The notes under the pieces were generated by a model. It was given only the letters and a program-made list of their open reading frames with translations, was not told where the DNA came from and searched no databases. The position numbers and the translations under genes were made by a program. 64,000 bases of DNA from positions 97,041-161,040 of the forward strand of contig WGNL01000025.1 in NCBI GenBank assembly GCA_016124585.1. Reading direction: 5' to 3'. This stretch comes from Bacteroidota bacterium (GTDB lineage: Bacteria; Bacteroidota; Bacteroidia; Chitinophagales; Saprospiraceae). Positions 45,103-54,549 of this stretch are shown in pieces; within the stretch, counting starts at the first letter, position 1, and the number at the start of each line of letters is the position of its first letter.

Positions 45103-46065
45103 ATGCATACGATGACCACCATGGTTCCTGACAATGCCCACAAGGACATTCCTGGCAATCCCTCCACAGCTACTTCAAGTTTGGAAAAGTTAAACGACCG
45201 CCCTAATGGCGAGCCGCTTCGGGTTCTGTCGGAAGCTGACTGGATTTTTTGGAAAGACAATGGTTACATCGTTGTGAAAAATGCTGTGTCACGTGAACAG
45301 GCATTACGTACAGCTTCATTCCTTTGGGAGTTTGAAGAGAAAGACCCCAATGACCCTGATACTTGGTATGCTCCACCTCGTGCTGAAATGAAAATGAAGG
45401 AACTTACAAACACTGGCATGGTGGAAGTTTACAACCACCAATTGCTGTGGGAAAATCGCCAAACCAAGCGAGTCTATGACGCCTTTGTTGACGTATGGGG
45501 CACGGAAAAACTCTGGGTGACAATAGATAGGGCTAACCTCAACTTCCCAATACGGCCCGGCCATGAATACATGGCATTTATACATTGGGACTACGACCCT
45601 GAAACACGCCCGGTAAACGTACAAGGTGTACTTGCGCTTGCTGACCAAACAGACGAAAATATGGGCGGGTTCCAGTGTATTCCCGAGCTATATCGTAACT
45701 ACGATACCTGGAAACTTACCCAACCAATTGACCGTAATCGTTTTCAGCCAGATATAACTGGCTTTGAACCAGTAAAAGTGAAAATGGAAGCAGGAGATTT
45801 GCTTATTTTCAACAGCACTCTTGCCCATGGAATTAGAGCGAACAGGTCTTTAAACAAGGTGCGTTTAGCGCAATATATTTCCATGATGCCAGCTCAGCCT
45901 GATAATGAAGCGCTTCGGAACTGGCGTATTAGTTCTTGGCGAGAGCGAATAGCGCCAGAGGGTTATGCATTTCCTGGAGACCCTCGTCAATGGGAGCAAA
46001 AACGCTACAAAACCGCAGAATTAACTGATTTGGGAAAAAAATTACTGGGGTTGGATGAATGGTAG
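45103..46065 (+). CDS. Second phytanoyl-CoA dioxygenase-family oxygenase
   Basis: The 320-residue protein has a disordered N-terminus of about 40 residues, then a PhyH-type cupin: VKNAVSREQ at about 55-63, HWDYDPE with the H-x-D ligands (about 165-167), GGFQCIPELYR, and the distal histidine and arginine in LAHGIRANRSLNKVRLAQYISM. The pattern is complete, so it is probably an active Fe(II)/2-oxoglutarate oxygenase; substrate unknown. TAGATTTG at 45056-45063, 40 bp before the start, is a possible -7 element. Confidence 0.88.
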   Translation: MHTMTTMVPDNAHKDIPGNPSTATSSLEKLNDRPNGEPLRVLSEADWIFWKDNGYIVVKNAVSREQALRTASFLWEFEEKDPNDPDTWYAPPRAEMKMKELTNTGMVEVYNHQLLWENRQTKRVYDAFVDVWGTEKLWVTIDRANLNFPIRPGHEYMAFIHWDYDPETRPVNVQGVLALADQTDENMGGFQCIPELYRNYDTWKLTQPIDRNRFQPDITGFEPVKVKMEAGDLLIFNSTLAHGIRANRSLNKVRLAQYISMMPAQPDNEALRNWRISSWRERIAPEGYAFPGDPRQWEQKRYKTAELTDLGKKLLGLDEW

Positions 46066-46426
46066 TTTGACAAGTCATTTAATTCAATTAATGCTCATTT
46101 TATGAGCAAGTCTATATTCATAATTACGGCTTAGCAAGGTTGTCCTACCTATGTTTTTGTTTTACTGATGACTTCGGGTTGGTATGGCTGATTGTATTTT
46201 AATGAACAAAATCCAAATTGAAGCTATCTAATAGTTGGAAGCTAATTCGAATTCCTTGACCTTCCCGCTAACTAACAACTTATTTTGATTGGATTCCCTC
46301 GTATTGCCATGTGTTGCATTATTGCAACATTAAGGGTTTATATTAAAAGGTTTACTTATGGTATAATGATTCGCATCAAGTGAAATTCTAAGCGCACATA
46401 TTCCAAAAACTTAAAAAAATAAAAGT
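46066..46426. other. Intergenic gap of 361 bp
   Basis: No gene is seen. It holds a small hairpin after the dioxygenase (TGCTCAT/ATGAGCA, 46092-46108) and an operator-like inverted repeat TGTTGCA-TTAT-TGCAACA at 46312-46329, about 100 bp ahead of the next gene. Confidence 0.6.
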
Positions 46427-46762
46427 ATGATTTCATTATTGTTTCCATTTTTCTTGGTGTTTTCTAGCCCGGACAACATCGAGATGACTTGCCCACAGCC
46501 CGTGAACGTGCATGTGGTATCACATGGTTCGGGTTCAATTACTTTTGACTGGGACAATTGTGGGTGTACATCTAGTCCCATCTATAAAGTCCAATATGTC
46601 AGGTTATCTGACAATTATTCTAGTTCAGTTTTTTCAACGCAAAATACTGACTATGGCTTCAGTAGTTTACAAGCAGGTAATTATGAGTTTTACTTTTGGA
46701 CAGATTGTGGTGGAGGTGATGTAAGTGAAGCGATTGTAATTGAAGATTTGGTTGACATATAA
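46427..46762 (+). CDS. Small secreted fibronectin-III-like protein
   Basis: The 111-residue protein has a short signal peptide (about 1-15) and a single beta-sandwich resembling a fibronectin type III domain (PQPVNVHVVSHGSGSITFDWDNC ... YKVQYVRLSD ... YEFYFWTDCGGG). Four cysteines could form two disulfides. There is no sorting domain, so it may be released or stay periplasmic. Function unknown. A strong hairpin follows. Confidence 0.7.
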   Translation: MISLLFPFFLVFSSPDNIEMTCPQPVNVHVVSHGSGSITFDWDNCGCTSSPIYKVQYVRLSDNYSSSVFSTQNTDYGFSSLQAGNYEFYFWTDCGGGDVSEAIVIEDLVDI

Positions 46763-46767
46763 AATAA

Positions 46768-46797
46768 GAGCAAGCCCCTGAAGTCAGGGGCTTGCTC
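46768..46797. terminator. Bidirectional terminator
   Basis: The perfect 14-bp arms 46768-46781 and 46784-46797 directly abut the stop of the minus-strand gene at 46798; T-rich sequence follows on the minus strand. Confidence 0.85.
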
Positions 46798-48231
46798 TCA
46801 TAGTTCTTTTACTCTTTCTAATATCCATGTTTTAAGATACATATGTTGCATTGTAGCTTCATCAATTACTTTAGCTTTAATTGTATTGTTCCATGTGTTT
46901 TCATATTTATGTTTAGCTAGGGTAAGTAGTATGCTAATGAGATTTTTATACCATATTTTTTTTGTTAGCGACAATTGTTTTTCTCTTTTAATGAACTTAT
47001 CAAATGCTTTTGCAAAAGAAGAAAAGATATTAAAATATGTGGCATCCTTTAAGAACATTTCAAAATAGGAGCGCAATAGCAGGCTTTTAGATGAAAGTAA
47101 TTTATTAGGATTTTGAAAGGATGAATTGAATAATAAATCAATAACCGTCCCAAATTTTTTCTCGTGAAAGTATAGATACCCCAAGCTCAAATTTTTTGTT
47201 TCCTCCCTTCCTTCTTTTTGTAATAATTTTTCATATTCTATGATAAACTGTCTTACCCAGTCAAATTCTTTTAATCCTGAGGCGGTAGTTACAATATTAA
47301 TAAAAGTGCTTTCTGAAATATGTCCATCATTTAATAAAGATCCTTGAGAAAGCCCTAATTTATATAGTCTCATTAATTGTGGAATGAATGCTTTTTCACC
47401 TTTGTTAGTTTGGTTTATTGCGAAATTCAATAAATGTAAGAGCCCAAATTGTTTATCTAAAAAGGAAAGCTCATTTTCAATTTCCATAAAAACGCTTAAT
47501 GCTTGAAGAAACTCCTCCATGCTTGGTTTTTGGGTCAACAATTTGTACACTTTATCGTATAATATCAAGTATTTGAGATCCTTAAATTCTTCAAGCTGAA
47601 CTAAAGAAGAGACTTCAGTTATTAATCGTAAATTAGAGGTTCCTTTGACGATGTTTTCAGTTACTTTGAGTTCGCAGGCTAGTCGCAATTTTTCAGCAAA
47701 ATAATAACTGTCAAGATCATCCATTGCCGATTGGAGTTTATCTATATGCTCCACTTTGGAAGTTTGTAAATGGTTGTAAAAATGGAGGTTCGCCTGCATT
47801 TTTTCAACCAAGGCAGATACTGTTTTCTTTGATAGGAAATCTAATTTTTCGGTATGTTCAACAGTGTTTTTCTCAAACCTTTTATACAAATTCTTGTGGC
47901 CATAAGCCTTAATTAGGAGGGTGTTGCGAATTGTTTCGGCTTTTTCCAGTTCCTGCCAAATTAGAAATGCTTCTGTCACCTTGTTCATTTTAGACACCAA
48001 ATTGCGCCATTTTGCATCATTGTACGCACGTCCTGGAAACAGTTTTTCATATAATACTTCACGGTTTAGTATCCGCGATTCAAGGAGTGGATGGTATTTT
48101 GACAAGACGTCCAAAAATTGAACTAGGTTCGAATCAGTGTTGAAAAATTCGGATTGCGTAAACCTTCTCAATTGCTTAAACTCATCTTTAGACATTGTTT
48201 TAAAAATTTTTAACAATTTTGAACCTTGCAT
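46798..48231 (-). CDS. Helical protein of unknown function
   Basis: The 477-residue cytoplasmic protein is almost wholly alpha-helical, with TPR-like features such as LSLGYLYFHEKKFGTVIDLL at about 370-390. The N-terminus (SKLLKIFKTMSKDEFKQLRRFTQSEFFN) resembles a family I have seen only as hypothetical proteins in Saprospiria-type genomes. No catalytic motif or membrane helix is seen. It may be a scaffold. The coding DNA is AT-richer than its neighbours, which could mean transfer or weak selection. Confidence 0.7.
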   Translation of the reverse strand: MQGSKLLKIFKTMSKDEFKQLRRFTQSEFFNTDSNLVQFLDVLSKYHPLLESRILNREVLYEKLFPGRAYNDAKWRNLVSKMNKVTEAFLIWQELEKAETIRNTLLIKAYGHKNLYKRFEKNTVEHTEKLDFLSKKTVSALVEKMQANLHFYNHLQTSKVEHIDKLQSAMDDLDSYYFAEKLRLACELKVTENIVKGTSNLRLITEVSSLVQLEEFKDLKYLILYDKVYKLLTQKPSMEEFLQALSVFMEIENELSFLDKQFGLLHLLNFAINQTNKGEKAFIPQLMRLYKLGLSQGSLLNDGHISESTFINIVTTASGLKEFDWVRQFIIEYEKLLQKEGREETKNLSLGYLYFHEKKFGTVIDLLFNSSFQNPNKLLSSKSLLLRSYFEMFLKDATYFNIFSSFAKAFDKFIKREKQLSLTKKIWYKNLISILLTLAKHKYENTWNNTIKAKVIDEATMQHMYLKTWILERVKEL

Positions 48232-49030
48232 AATTATTGTTTTAGAATGACAAAAAGATGATAAAATAAATCACAAAATTTTGATAATCAAATAATTAAA
48301 ATGAAGTAATTTAAAATTAGTTGCAAAATCTCGCCAACAAAATTACTAAAATGTCTAACCTCTGTAATTTCTATGGTCGTAGTTTTGACTTGTTAAAAAA
48401 TAAAATGGAATTTAAAAAATTGAAAGCGAGGTTTTGAAATTGCAAAAAAATGACTTGTGAAATATTTAGCACTGAGAATCGCGAAGAGCATCGCAGCCAA
48501 TTTGGCATAAGCGACCCTGATTATCATGTATTGAAGGAGGCTGGCAGGTGTTCATCAATTTCTCATTGCTGGCCGACTTCCTACCTAAAAACCTTTCTTA
48601 GCACTATGAGCTCCCATTTTATTTAACCTCTTAGAAGCTTGTAATTTTTTGTCTTAACCCCGAGCTTCTATAATTTTTTGAATTATAGATTGGACCCCAA
48701 TTACCATTTTTTCTTTCTAGTTTTCAACAATGCTTCATTACATATAAAATTCGCATTTGTAAAAAAATCATCCCGATCACACGAATAGGGCTCAAATTCC
48801 TATAGTTATTAACCCAATTGCTTTTTACTTTTTATTTTTTGATGCATACTCAAGAGGCAAAGGAAATTTAATGGATTAAATGACATAGCACTAAGTATCT
48901 TATGGCAACTTAAGTGTGCAATGCATCCAGACAAAACGCTAAGCTGTGCATGGCAATATTGGAATACCCATGCGTGATTTTGCGCCGCCTCTATTCAATT
49001 CAAGTAGTCTAATCATTTATCATTAATGTC
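48232..49030. other. Intergenic gap of about 800 bp
   Basis: AT-rich, no frame over 60 codons with coding character on either strand, no tRNA and no strong terminator. It separates the divergent genes at 48231 and 49031. A short stem (48633-48639 with 48663-48669) followed by ATAATTTTTT is the only structure I could see. It could hide an upstream control region or small RNA. Confidence 0.6.
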
Positions 49031-50869
49031 ATGATGGTAGCAGTCAAAAATTTGAGTATGATGAAATCATCGAAGACATTGCAGGAGAGCCAGGCAATTG
49101 GGTTTGAAAAGGTTGCACAAACTTTTGGCCTATCGACTTTTTGGTTCGACAGGTTAGGCAATATCCATCATTTTAATAAAAATTTTGAGACATTGGTTGG
49201 ATACTCTCTTGCTGATTTGAAGAACAAACAGGTGTTCCAACTTGCGATTCAAATGACTTATTTTAGGTTAAGAGAAGTATGGGAGTCAATTGAGGCTGAA
49301 CATTACCTTGAATGGGATGATGAATTTTTACTGAAAGGAAATATCCAGAAAGTAAAATTGCATTGTTGGGGACTTGATTTGTTTGATAATGAACTGGCCT
49401 GCTGCCTGGTTCAAATTGAAGAACCAAATGGGAAAACTGAAACAGCATCTGCGGAGCCTTTACAAGCAGAGCCATATACCATGCATGATTTCACCATCGC
49501 TGCTGTTGAAAGCACAAATGCTTTGGTCTTTTGGCTTGGAAACAATTTTCAAATACATTACTTGAATGACCGTGCAAAGTTAGTCTTAGATTATGATTTT
49601 GGTGCAGGGAATGAAATCAGTTCTTTTCTCCAAATTGATGAAAGTTTTGCCAACCGAAGTTGGGACAATCTTAGACAAAATCTTGACAAGAAAAGGAGGA
49701 TTGAAGTCGAGGGAACCCTGGTAAATCGCATGGGGCATCACATACCGGTGGAATATTATCTTTTCAGATTAAATCCTGATGACCCCAACCATATTTGCTT
49801 GGTTGCAAGGGATATTTCTGAGAAAATAAGTCAGGAAGAAAATCTAAGAAAAGCTTTAGAAACTGTAGAAAACCTATCGCAAAAACTGACTACGGAAAAC
49901 GTCTATTTGAAAGAAGAAATTCAAGTTTATAATAAACTGGATAATATTGTTTCTGAAAGTAAAGCATATCAAAAAGTGCTTCGCAGTATTGCGCAGGTAG
50001 CACCTACGAATTCAACCGTTTTAATATTAGGTGAGACAGGAACAGGAAAGGAATTAATTGCCAAAGCAATCCATAGTTTAAGTGACAGAAATGAAAAACC
50101 TTTTTTAAAAGTTAACTGTGCTGCATTGCCCCATGATATAATGGAAAGCGAATTGTTTGGACATGAAAAGGGAGCCTTTACTGGTGCTTTTGAACGCAGG
50201 ATTGGAAGGTTTGAGGCGGCAGATAGTGGGACTCTTTTTTTGGATGAGATAGGTGAAATGCCATTGGATTTGCAGGCCAAGTTATTACGTGTTTTGCAAG
50301 AACGAGAATTTGAAAGGATTGGTAGTCATCATCCCATCACTGTTAACGTTAGAATTATTGCTGCCACAAATAAGGATTTAGGAGCAATGGTAGCTGAAGG
50401 TAGATTTAGGGAAGATTTGTATTACCGTTTGAATGTTTTCCCAATAAATAATATTCCATTGCGTGAGCGAACTGAAGATGTTCGCCCATTGGTTAGACAT
50501 TTTGTCAAAAAATATAACCAACAAATGGGTAAAAAAATAAATGAAGTTTGTGAATCTGATATGAAGAGGCTTCTCACTTATAATTTCCCTGGTAACATAA
50601 GAGAACTTGAAAACATCATTGAGCGGGCAATAATACTTTCGACAAGTAATAAACTTAATTTCTCAGATTGGAATATGCCTTTAAATAAAAGCACTTATGA
50701 TTCTAGACATTTAGGAAAGTTTGATTCAATGCAAAAGGATTATATCCTCTCTGCCCTGGACTTAGCTAAATGGAAAATTGTTGGTAAAGGAAGTGCCACA
50801 GAGTTGTTGGGAATGAGCAGTAAAGCCCTCCATGCTAAAATGACACAACTAGGAATTGCTACCCATTGA
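49031..50869 (+). CDS. Sigma-54-dependent activator with PAS domains
   Basis: The 612-residue regulator has two PAS-like domains (about 30-130 and 155-265; the second ends LVARDISEK), a coiled-coil linker (about 265-305), the AAA+ activator domain with Walker A GETGTGKE (334-341), the sigma-54 contact loop GAFTGA (381-386) and Walker B TLFLDEIG, and a Fis-type HTH at the C-terminus (SATELLGMSSKALHAKMTQLGI). It has no phospho-receiver, so the PAS domains are the likely sensors. The target is not known. A terminator follows. Confidence 0.94.
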   Translation: MMVAVKNLSMMKSSKTLQESQAIGFEKVAQTFGLSTFWFDRLGNIHHFNKNFETLVGYSLADLKNKQVFQLAIQMTYFRLREVWESIEAEHYLEWDDEFLLKGNIQKVKLHCWGLDLFDNELACCLVQIEEPNGKTETASAEPLQAEPYTMHDFTIAAVESTNALVFWLGNNFQIHYLNDRAKLVLDYDFGAGNEISSFLQIDESFANRSWDNLRQNLDKKRRIEVEGTLVNRMGHHIPVEYYLFRLNPDDPNHICLVARDISEKISQEENLRKALETVENLSQKLTTENVYLKEEIQVYNKLDNIVSESKAYQKVLRSIAQVAPTNSTVLILGETGTGKELIAKAIHSLSDRNEKPFLKVNCAALPHDIMESELFGHEKGAFTGAFERRIGRFEAADSGTLFLDEIGEMPLDLQAKLLRVLQEREFERIGSHHPITVNVRIIAATNKDLGAMVAEGRFREDLYYRLNVFPINNIPLRERTEDVRPLVRHFVKKYNQQMGKKINEVCESDMKRLLTYNFPGNIRELENIIERAIILSTSNKLNFSDWNMPLNKSTYDSRHLGKFDSMQKDYILSALDLAKWKIVGKGSATELLGMSSKALHAKMTQLGIATH

Positions 50870-50948
50870 TTTATCCAAAATAAGCCTGGCTATTAGCACA
50901 AAAATTATTTATTAATTTATTCTAGTTCCAAACATTTTATTTATTATG

Positions 50949-50976
50949 GTAGCCCCGGAAGACCTTCCGGGGCTAC
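50949..50976. terminator. Terminator after the sigma-54 activator
   Basis: Perfect 13-bp GC-rich arms 50949-50961 and 50964-50976 with a two-base loop, followed by TTATTTTAAT; it probably also ends the convergent gene at 50982. Confidence 0.85.
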
Positions 50977-50981
50977 TTATT

Positions 50982-53354
50982 TTAATAAACTACTCTTTTA
51001 ATTGCTTTTTTTCGTACTGCTTTATTTCCGCTAGTTATTTCCAAATAATAAATCCCATTAGGTTGTCCACTTAAATCAATCGTCGCATTATCTGGTGAGT
51101 TCAAGTCGCTCACTAAGCTGCCATAACCATTGAAAATCTGGATATTATCAACCAGCTTAGACTTTGTGTTTTTCAAATAAAATATTCCCTTTGATGGATT
51201 TGGATATAAAACCATATCCTTTCCAGAATCCGTAATATCCATTATAGCATAAACAATTGGAGAATAGCTTGTTTTGCCATCAAAGTCTACTTGTTTCAAT
51301 CGATAATAGCTGATGCCTACGAATGGATTAATGTCTTGATAGCCATAGCTTTGTATAAGTAAGGTAGTACCATGTCCTGCAATAAAATTAAGCTTTTCCC
51401 AATGTTGAGCATCAGGAGAACGCTCAATTTCAAAGCCATTATTTTCCCATTCGCTAACGGTATGCCATTTTAATTGATTTATGCTGCCCTGGTTTTGAGC
51501 AGTAAATTCGCTAAGTTCCACTGGCAAAGCATCTGCTGCAAACCCGATTTCATACGTCAATATAATTATTCCATTGGCACCGACTATTACACCCGTTGGA
51601 GTAACTAAGCTGATGGAGTACAAATCATCGTTAGTAGGGGAAGATTGTATTTCCCATGCTGGTCGTTCAAGGGTATATTTTAATATAGTGCCACTATCAC
51701 CTACAATCCAAGCTTCATCGTTTTCGATTTCAATTTGATGGAGGTCATCATCAACATTTGAGGTAAATGGTTCCCAAAACTGGCCAGCATCAATAGTCCT
51801 CAAGATAGTGCCACTATCACCAACAACCCATGCTTGGGACGGCGAGTCGAAATTAATACTTTGTAAGTTTAAACTAGTTCCAGACGATTGCATATCCCAT
51901 GTATCACCTCCATTATTGGTGATGAGAATAGTACCTGAATCACCAACCACCCAACCCCGAAATTCACTTGAGAAATACATGCTGTGAAGGGAGGCCAAGG
52001 TGCCAGAAACTTGCGGTGACCATGTCACGCCACCATCATTGGTTCTTAAAATTGTGCCACCATCACCTATGACCCATCCATTATTGGAATCAACAAATTG
52101 GACGTCATTCAATCCGTAAAATGACCCTGAATAATAAGGAAACCAATTGACCCCACCATCTGTGGTTTTAGAAATATCTCCGTAGCCCACAGTCCAGCCA
52201 GTATAGCTATCGAGGAAGAAAATGGAAAGGGGAAAAGTGTTCGTATTGGTATTGACCCACTCCCAACCTGCACCACCACGGCTAGAGTGCAGGAGCTTGC
52301 CCGTAGTTCCGCCAGTAGCAAAACCATGCTTTGGATCTGTAAAAAACACACTAGTCAAGTTTGCATTTGTTCCAATAACTTGTGGCAACCACTCATGGCC
52401 ACTATCGATTGTTTTCAAAATAGTTCCAGCCTCTCCAACAAGCAATCCTATATTGTTATCGGTGAAAAAAATGCTTTGAAGCTGGTAGTTGACATTTGGA
52501 TTTTGTAAGCTCCATTCAGCACCTCCATTCGAACTATGCAATACGATACCGTTTTTTCCCGTCGCCCAACCATTATCAGCGTCAGAGAAAAATATACTTG
52601 TAAGTTGATTATTTGTGGGTAAATTGGGTTGCAGTTCCCAGTTCTCACCACCATCTATTGTTTTGTAAACATGCGGATAGGTATCCGCCAGCCATCCCGT
52701 GCTAGCGTTAAGAAAATACATGCCATAAAAATTGGCTGTGCCTACCGACATTTCAATCCAAGTAACTCCTCCGTCGAGCGTACGGCGTATATAGCCAAAA
52801 TCACCAGCGGCCCAGCCACGGTTCACATCTGCAAAATGGATTTTACGGAGACTGAAAGTGGTGCCTGTACTCTGTGGAATCCATGTATCCCCACCGTCCA
52901 TCGTGTGTAAAATAATACCATCGTCACCAACCGTCCAACCATTATTTTCATCAACAAAATGTAAATCGTTGAGCGTTAGGCCATCAATCCCAGTAGGTTC
53001 TGGTATCCAGTTAGTACCTCCATCATTCGTTTTCATGATGGCAGGGTCGCCATCTCCGACTGCCCATCCTTGGTTTTCATTCAGGAAAAAAACAGCGTTG
53101 AAATGTGTTGAAACACCAGTATTCAGTTGAGCCCAAGTGGCGCCACGGTCAAGTGTTTTTAATAAAACACCCTGTTTGCCTGCTGCCCAGCCCACGCTAT
53201 CGTTCAGCATGTAAACATCGTTCAAAAATGCATTTGTGTAGTTGCCTGATGATTGTAAAGGCATTTTCCAAGTTTGTGCATAGGCACTTTGCTGGAGATT
53301 TAAAAATAAAAAGGTAAGGGTGGTAAGGGTGATGAGTGATAGAATTTTGTTCAT
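50982..53354 (-). CDS. YCF48/BNR-repeat T9SS protein
   Basis: The 790-residue exported protein has a signal peptide (about 1-27, SAYAQ), about thirteen YCF48-like repeats between residues 30 and 600 with the core GWAVGDxGTILxTxDGGxxW, which would form propeller blades, a linker, a segment starting LPVELSEFTAQ (about 620) common before sorting domains, and the T9SS C-terminal domain (about 715-790; YPNPSKGIFYLKN). The repeats resemble HCF136 but are better read as a generic surface propeller. Start from the ATG at 53354 at the signal peptide. Confidence 0.88.
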   Translation of the reverse strand: MNKILSLITLTTLTFLFLNLQQSAYAQTWKMPLQSSGNYTNAFLNDVYMLNDSVGWAAGKQGVLLKTLDRGATWAQLNTGVSTHFNAVFFLNENQGWAVGDGDPAIMKTNDGGTNWIPEPTGIDGLTLNDLHFVDENNGWTVGDDGIILHTMDGGDTWIPQSTGTTFSLRKIHFADVNRGWAAGDFGYIRRTLDGGVTWIEMSVGTANFYGMYFLNASTGWLADTYPHVYKTIDGGENWELQPNLPTNNQLTSIFFSDADNGWATGKNGIVLHSSNGGAEWSLQNPNVNYQLQSIFFTDNNIGLLVGEAGTILKTIDSGHEWLPQVIGTNANLTSVFFTDPKHGFATGGTTGKLLHSSRGGAGWEWVNTNTNTFPLSIFFLDSYTGWTVGYGDISKTTDGGVNWFPYYSGSFYGLNDVQFVDSNNGWVIGDGGTILRTNDGGVTWSPQVSGTLASLHSMYFSSEFRGWVVGDSGTILITNNGGDTWDMQSSGTSLNLQSINFDSPSQAWVVGDSGTILRTIDAGQFWEPFTSNVDDDLHQIEIENDEAWIVGDSGTILKYTLERPAWEIQSSPTNDDLYSISLVTPTGVIVGANGIIILTYEIGFAADALPVELSEFTAQNQGSINQLKWHTVSEWENNGFEIERSPDAQHWEKLNFIAGHGTTLLIQSYGYQDINPFVGISYYRLKQVDFDGKTSYSPIVYAIMDITDSGKDMVLYPNPSKGIFYLKNTKSKLVDNIQIFNGYGSLVSDLNSPDNATIDLSGQPNGIYYLEITSGNKAVRKKAIKRVVY

Positions 53355-53899
53355 TGTGTTGTTTTTATATTCCCAAAAATCAATTACCATTCAATGAATG
53401 CACATTGAATTAGACATGGTCAATTAAGATAAATAGAGCTTTGTAGGTGACAGGATGTCTAACTATAAAGCTAGAGTGCTTTAAATGTTTAGTACAAAAG
53501 GCTAAAAATGAACTCAGGACTGCTTTTGGGCAAGTTTAAATGTATCTGTCAATATTTCATAGAATACATATTTCTGTAACTCCTTTTTAGGGGTGGCTAA
53601 GGATTACTGAGATTTTGTAGTTAAGTTCAAGGCCAAAAGCTCTCATATCGCCAACCATTTTTTAACTGTATTGAAGAAGACAACAATAAACATCTCTATC
53701 TAAACTGGGTTAATCCAGCTAAAGTTATTTTGACCAACCTATAAATAATTACTAAAATTAGATTAGGAATTGTCTAGTTGAGGTTGATTCAATTTAAGGT
53801 TTGTGCATTCTCGATTCAATTAGTCAAATACTGGTTTCTGTTCTGTGCCAATTCCCTATTTTTGCCCAAGCTCATGTGCCAAATCAATCAGAACATTGA
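53355..53899. other. Intergenic gap of 545 bp
   Basis: No gene is seen. Its right end carries the promoter at 53835-53864 for the DUF3124 gene. Confidence 0.6.
53835..53864 (+). promoter_or_regulatory. Promoter for the DUF3124 lipoprotein gene
   Basis: TTTC (53835-53838) and TATTTTTG (53857-53864) are 18 bp apart, the same spacing as the tRNA-Glu promoter; the ATG is 35 bp downstream. Confidence 0.5.
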
Positions 53900-54409
53900 A
53901 TGAAACTATTCTATACCATTTTAGCCTTTAGCCTTACGCTTTTTGCCTGCCAACAGGAGAAGGAAATCAGTTCGGTTTCTCCCAACAACTGGTTGAAAAG
54001 AATAGCAAAGGAGCCGCTCAGCGATTCGTTGCAATCGGGCAGGACTTACCTTTCCGTTTATTCTGAAATTTACGACCTCTCGGAGCATCATACTTACCAA
54101 CTTACTGCTACCATCAGTTTGCGGAATACCAGTCTCACCGATTCTATTTACGTCTTCAATGCTGTTTATTACGATACGAAAGGCAATGCTATTCGGAGGT
54201 ATTTTGAGAAGCCAATTTTCATAACTCCTATGGAAACAGTGGAAATCGTGATAGATGCAATGGACAAGACTGGCGGTACAGGTGCCAATTTTCTGTTCGA
54301 TTGGAAAACCAAGAAAAACACCCCTGACCCATTGTTTGAAGGAGTTATGATTTCCACTACAAGCCAGCAAGGGCTTTCATTTACTACTCAAGGAAAAAGG
54401 ATAGAATGA
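53900..54409 (+). CDS. DUF3124 lipoprotein
   Basis: The 169-residue protein has a lipobox (TLFAC, cysteine at 17) and a DUF3124 domain (about 45-165): LRNTSLTDSIYV, a YYDTKGN segment, DKTGGTGANFLFDW and EGVMISTTSQQGLSF are its typical blocks. Function is not known. It is probably a membrane-anchored periplasmic protein. Convergence with other genes is absent; the dnaJ-like gene follows 140 bp later. Confidence 0.85.
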   Translation: MKLFYTILAFSLTLFACQQEKEISSVSPNNWLKRIAKEPLSDSLQSGRTYLSVYSEIYDLSEHHTYQLTATISLRNTSLTDSIYVFNAVYYDTKGNAIRRYFEKPIFITPMETVEIVIDAMDKTGGTGANFLFDWKTKKNTPDPLFEGVMISTTSQQGLSFTTQGKRIE

Positions 54410-54549
54410 AATTCTGCCCAAGGCCATTCTTCTATAGCCATGATGTCAAAAATTATGTATAAAAAGTGATTTTTAGAACATCAGGCTGAAGTGGCTGGTT
54501 ATAAATTTGTGGAATTAAAACATCATACAAGGATAGACAACGAAAGCAA

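Noticed and set aside
48900..49020. Possible sigma-54 promoter (GG...GC) upstream of the activator gene
   Set aside because: The GG to GC spacing is 9 or 12 bases in the candidates seen, not the required 10, so it does not match.
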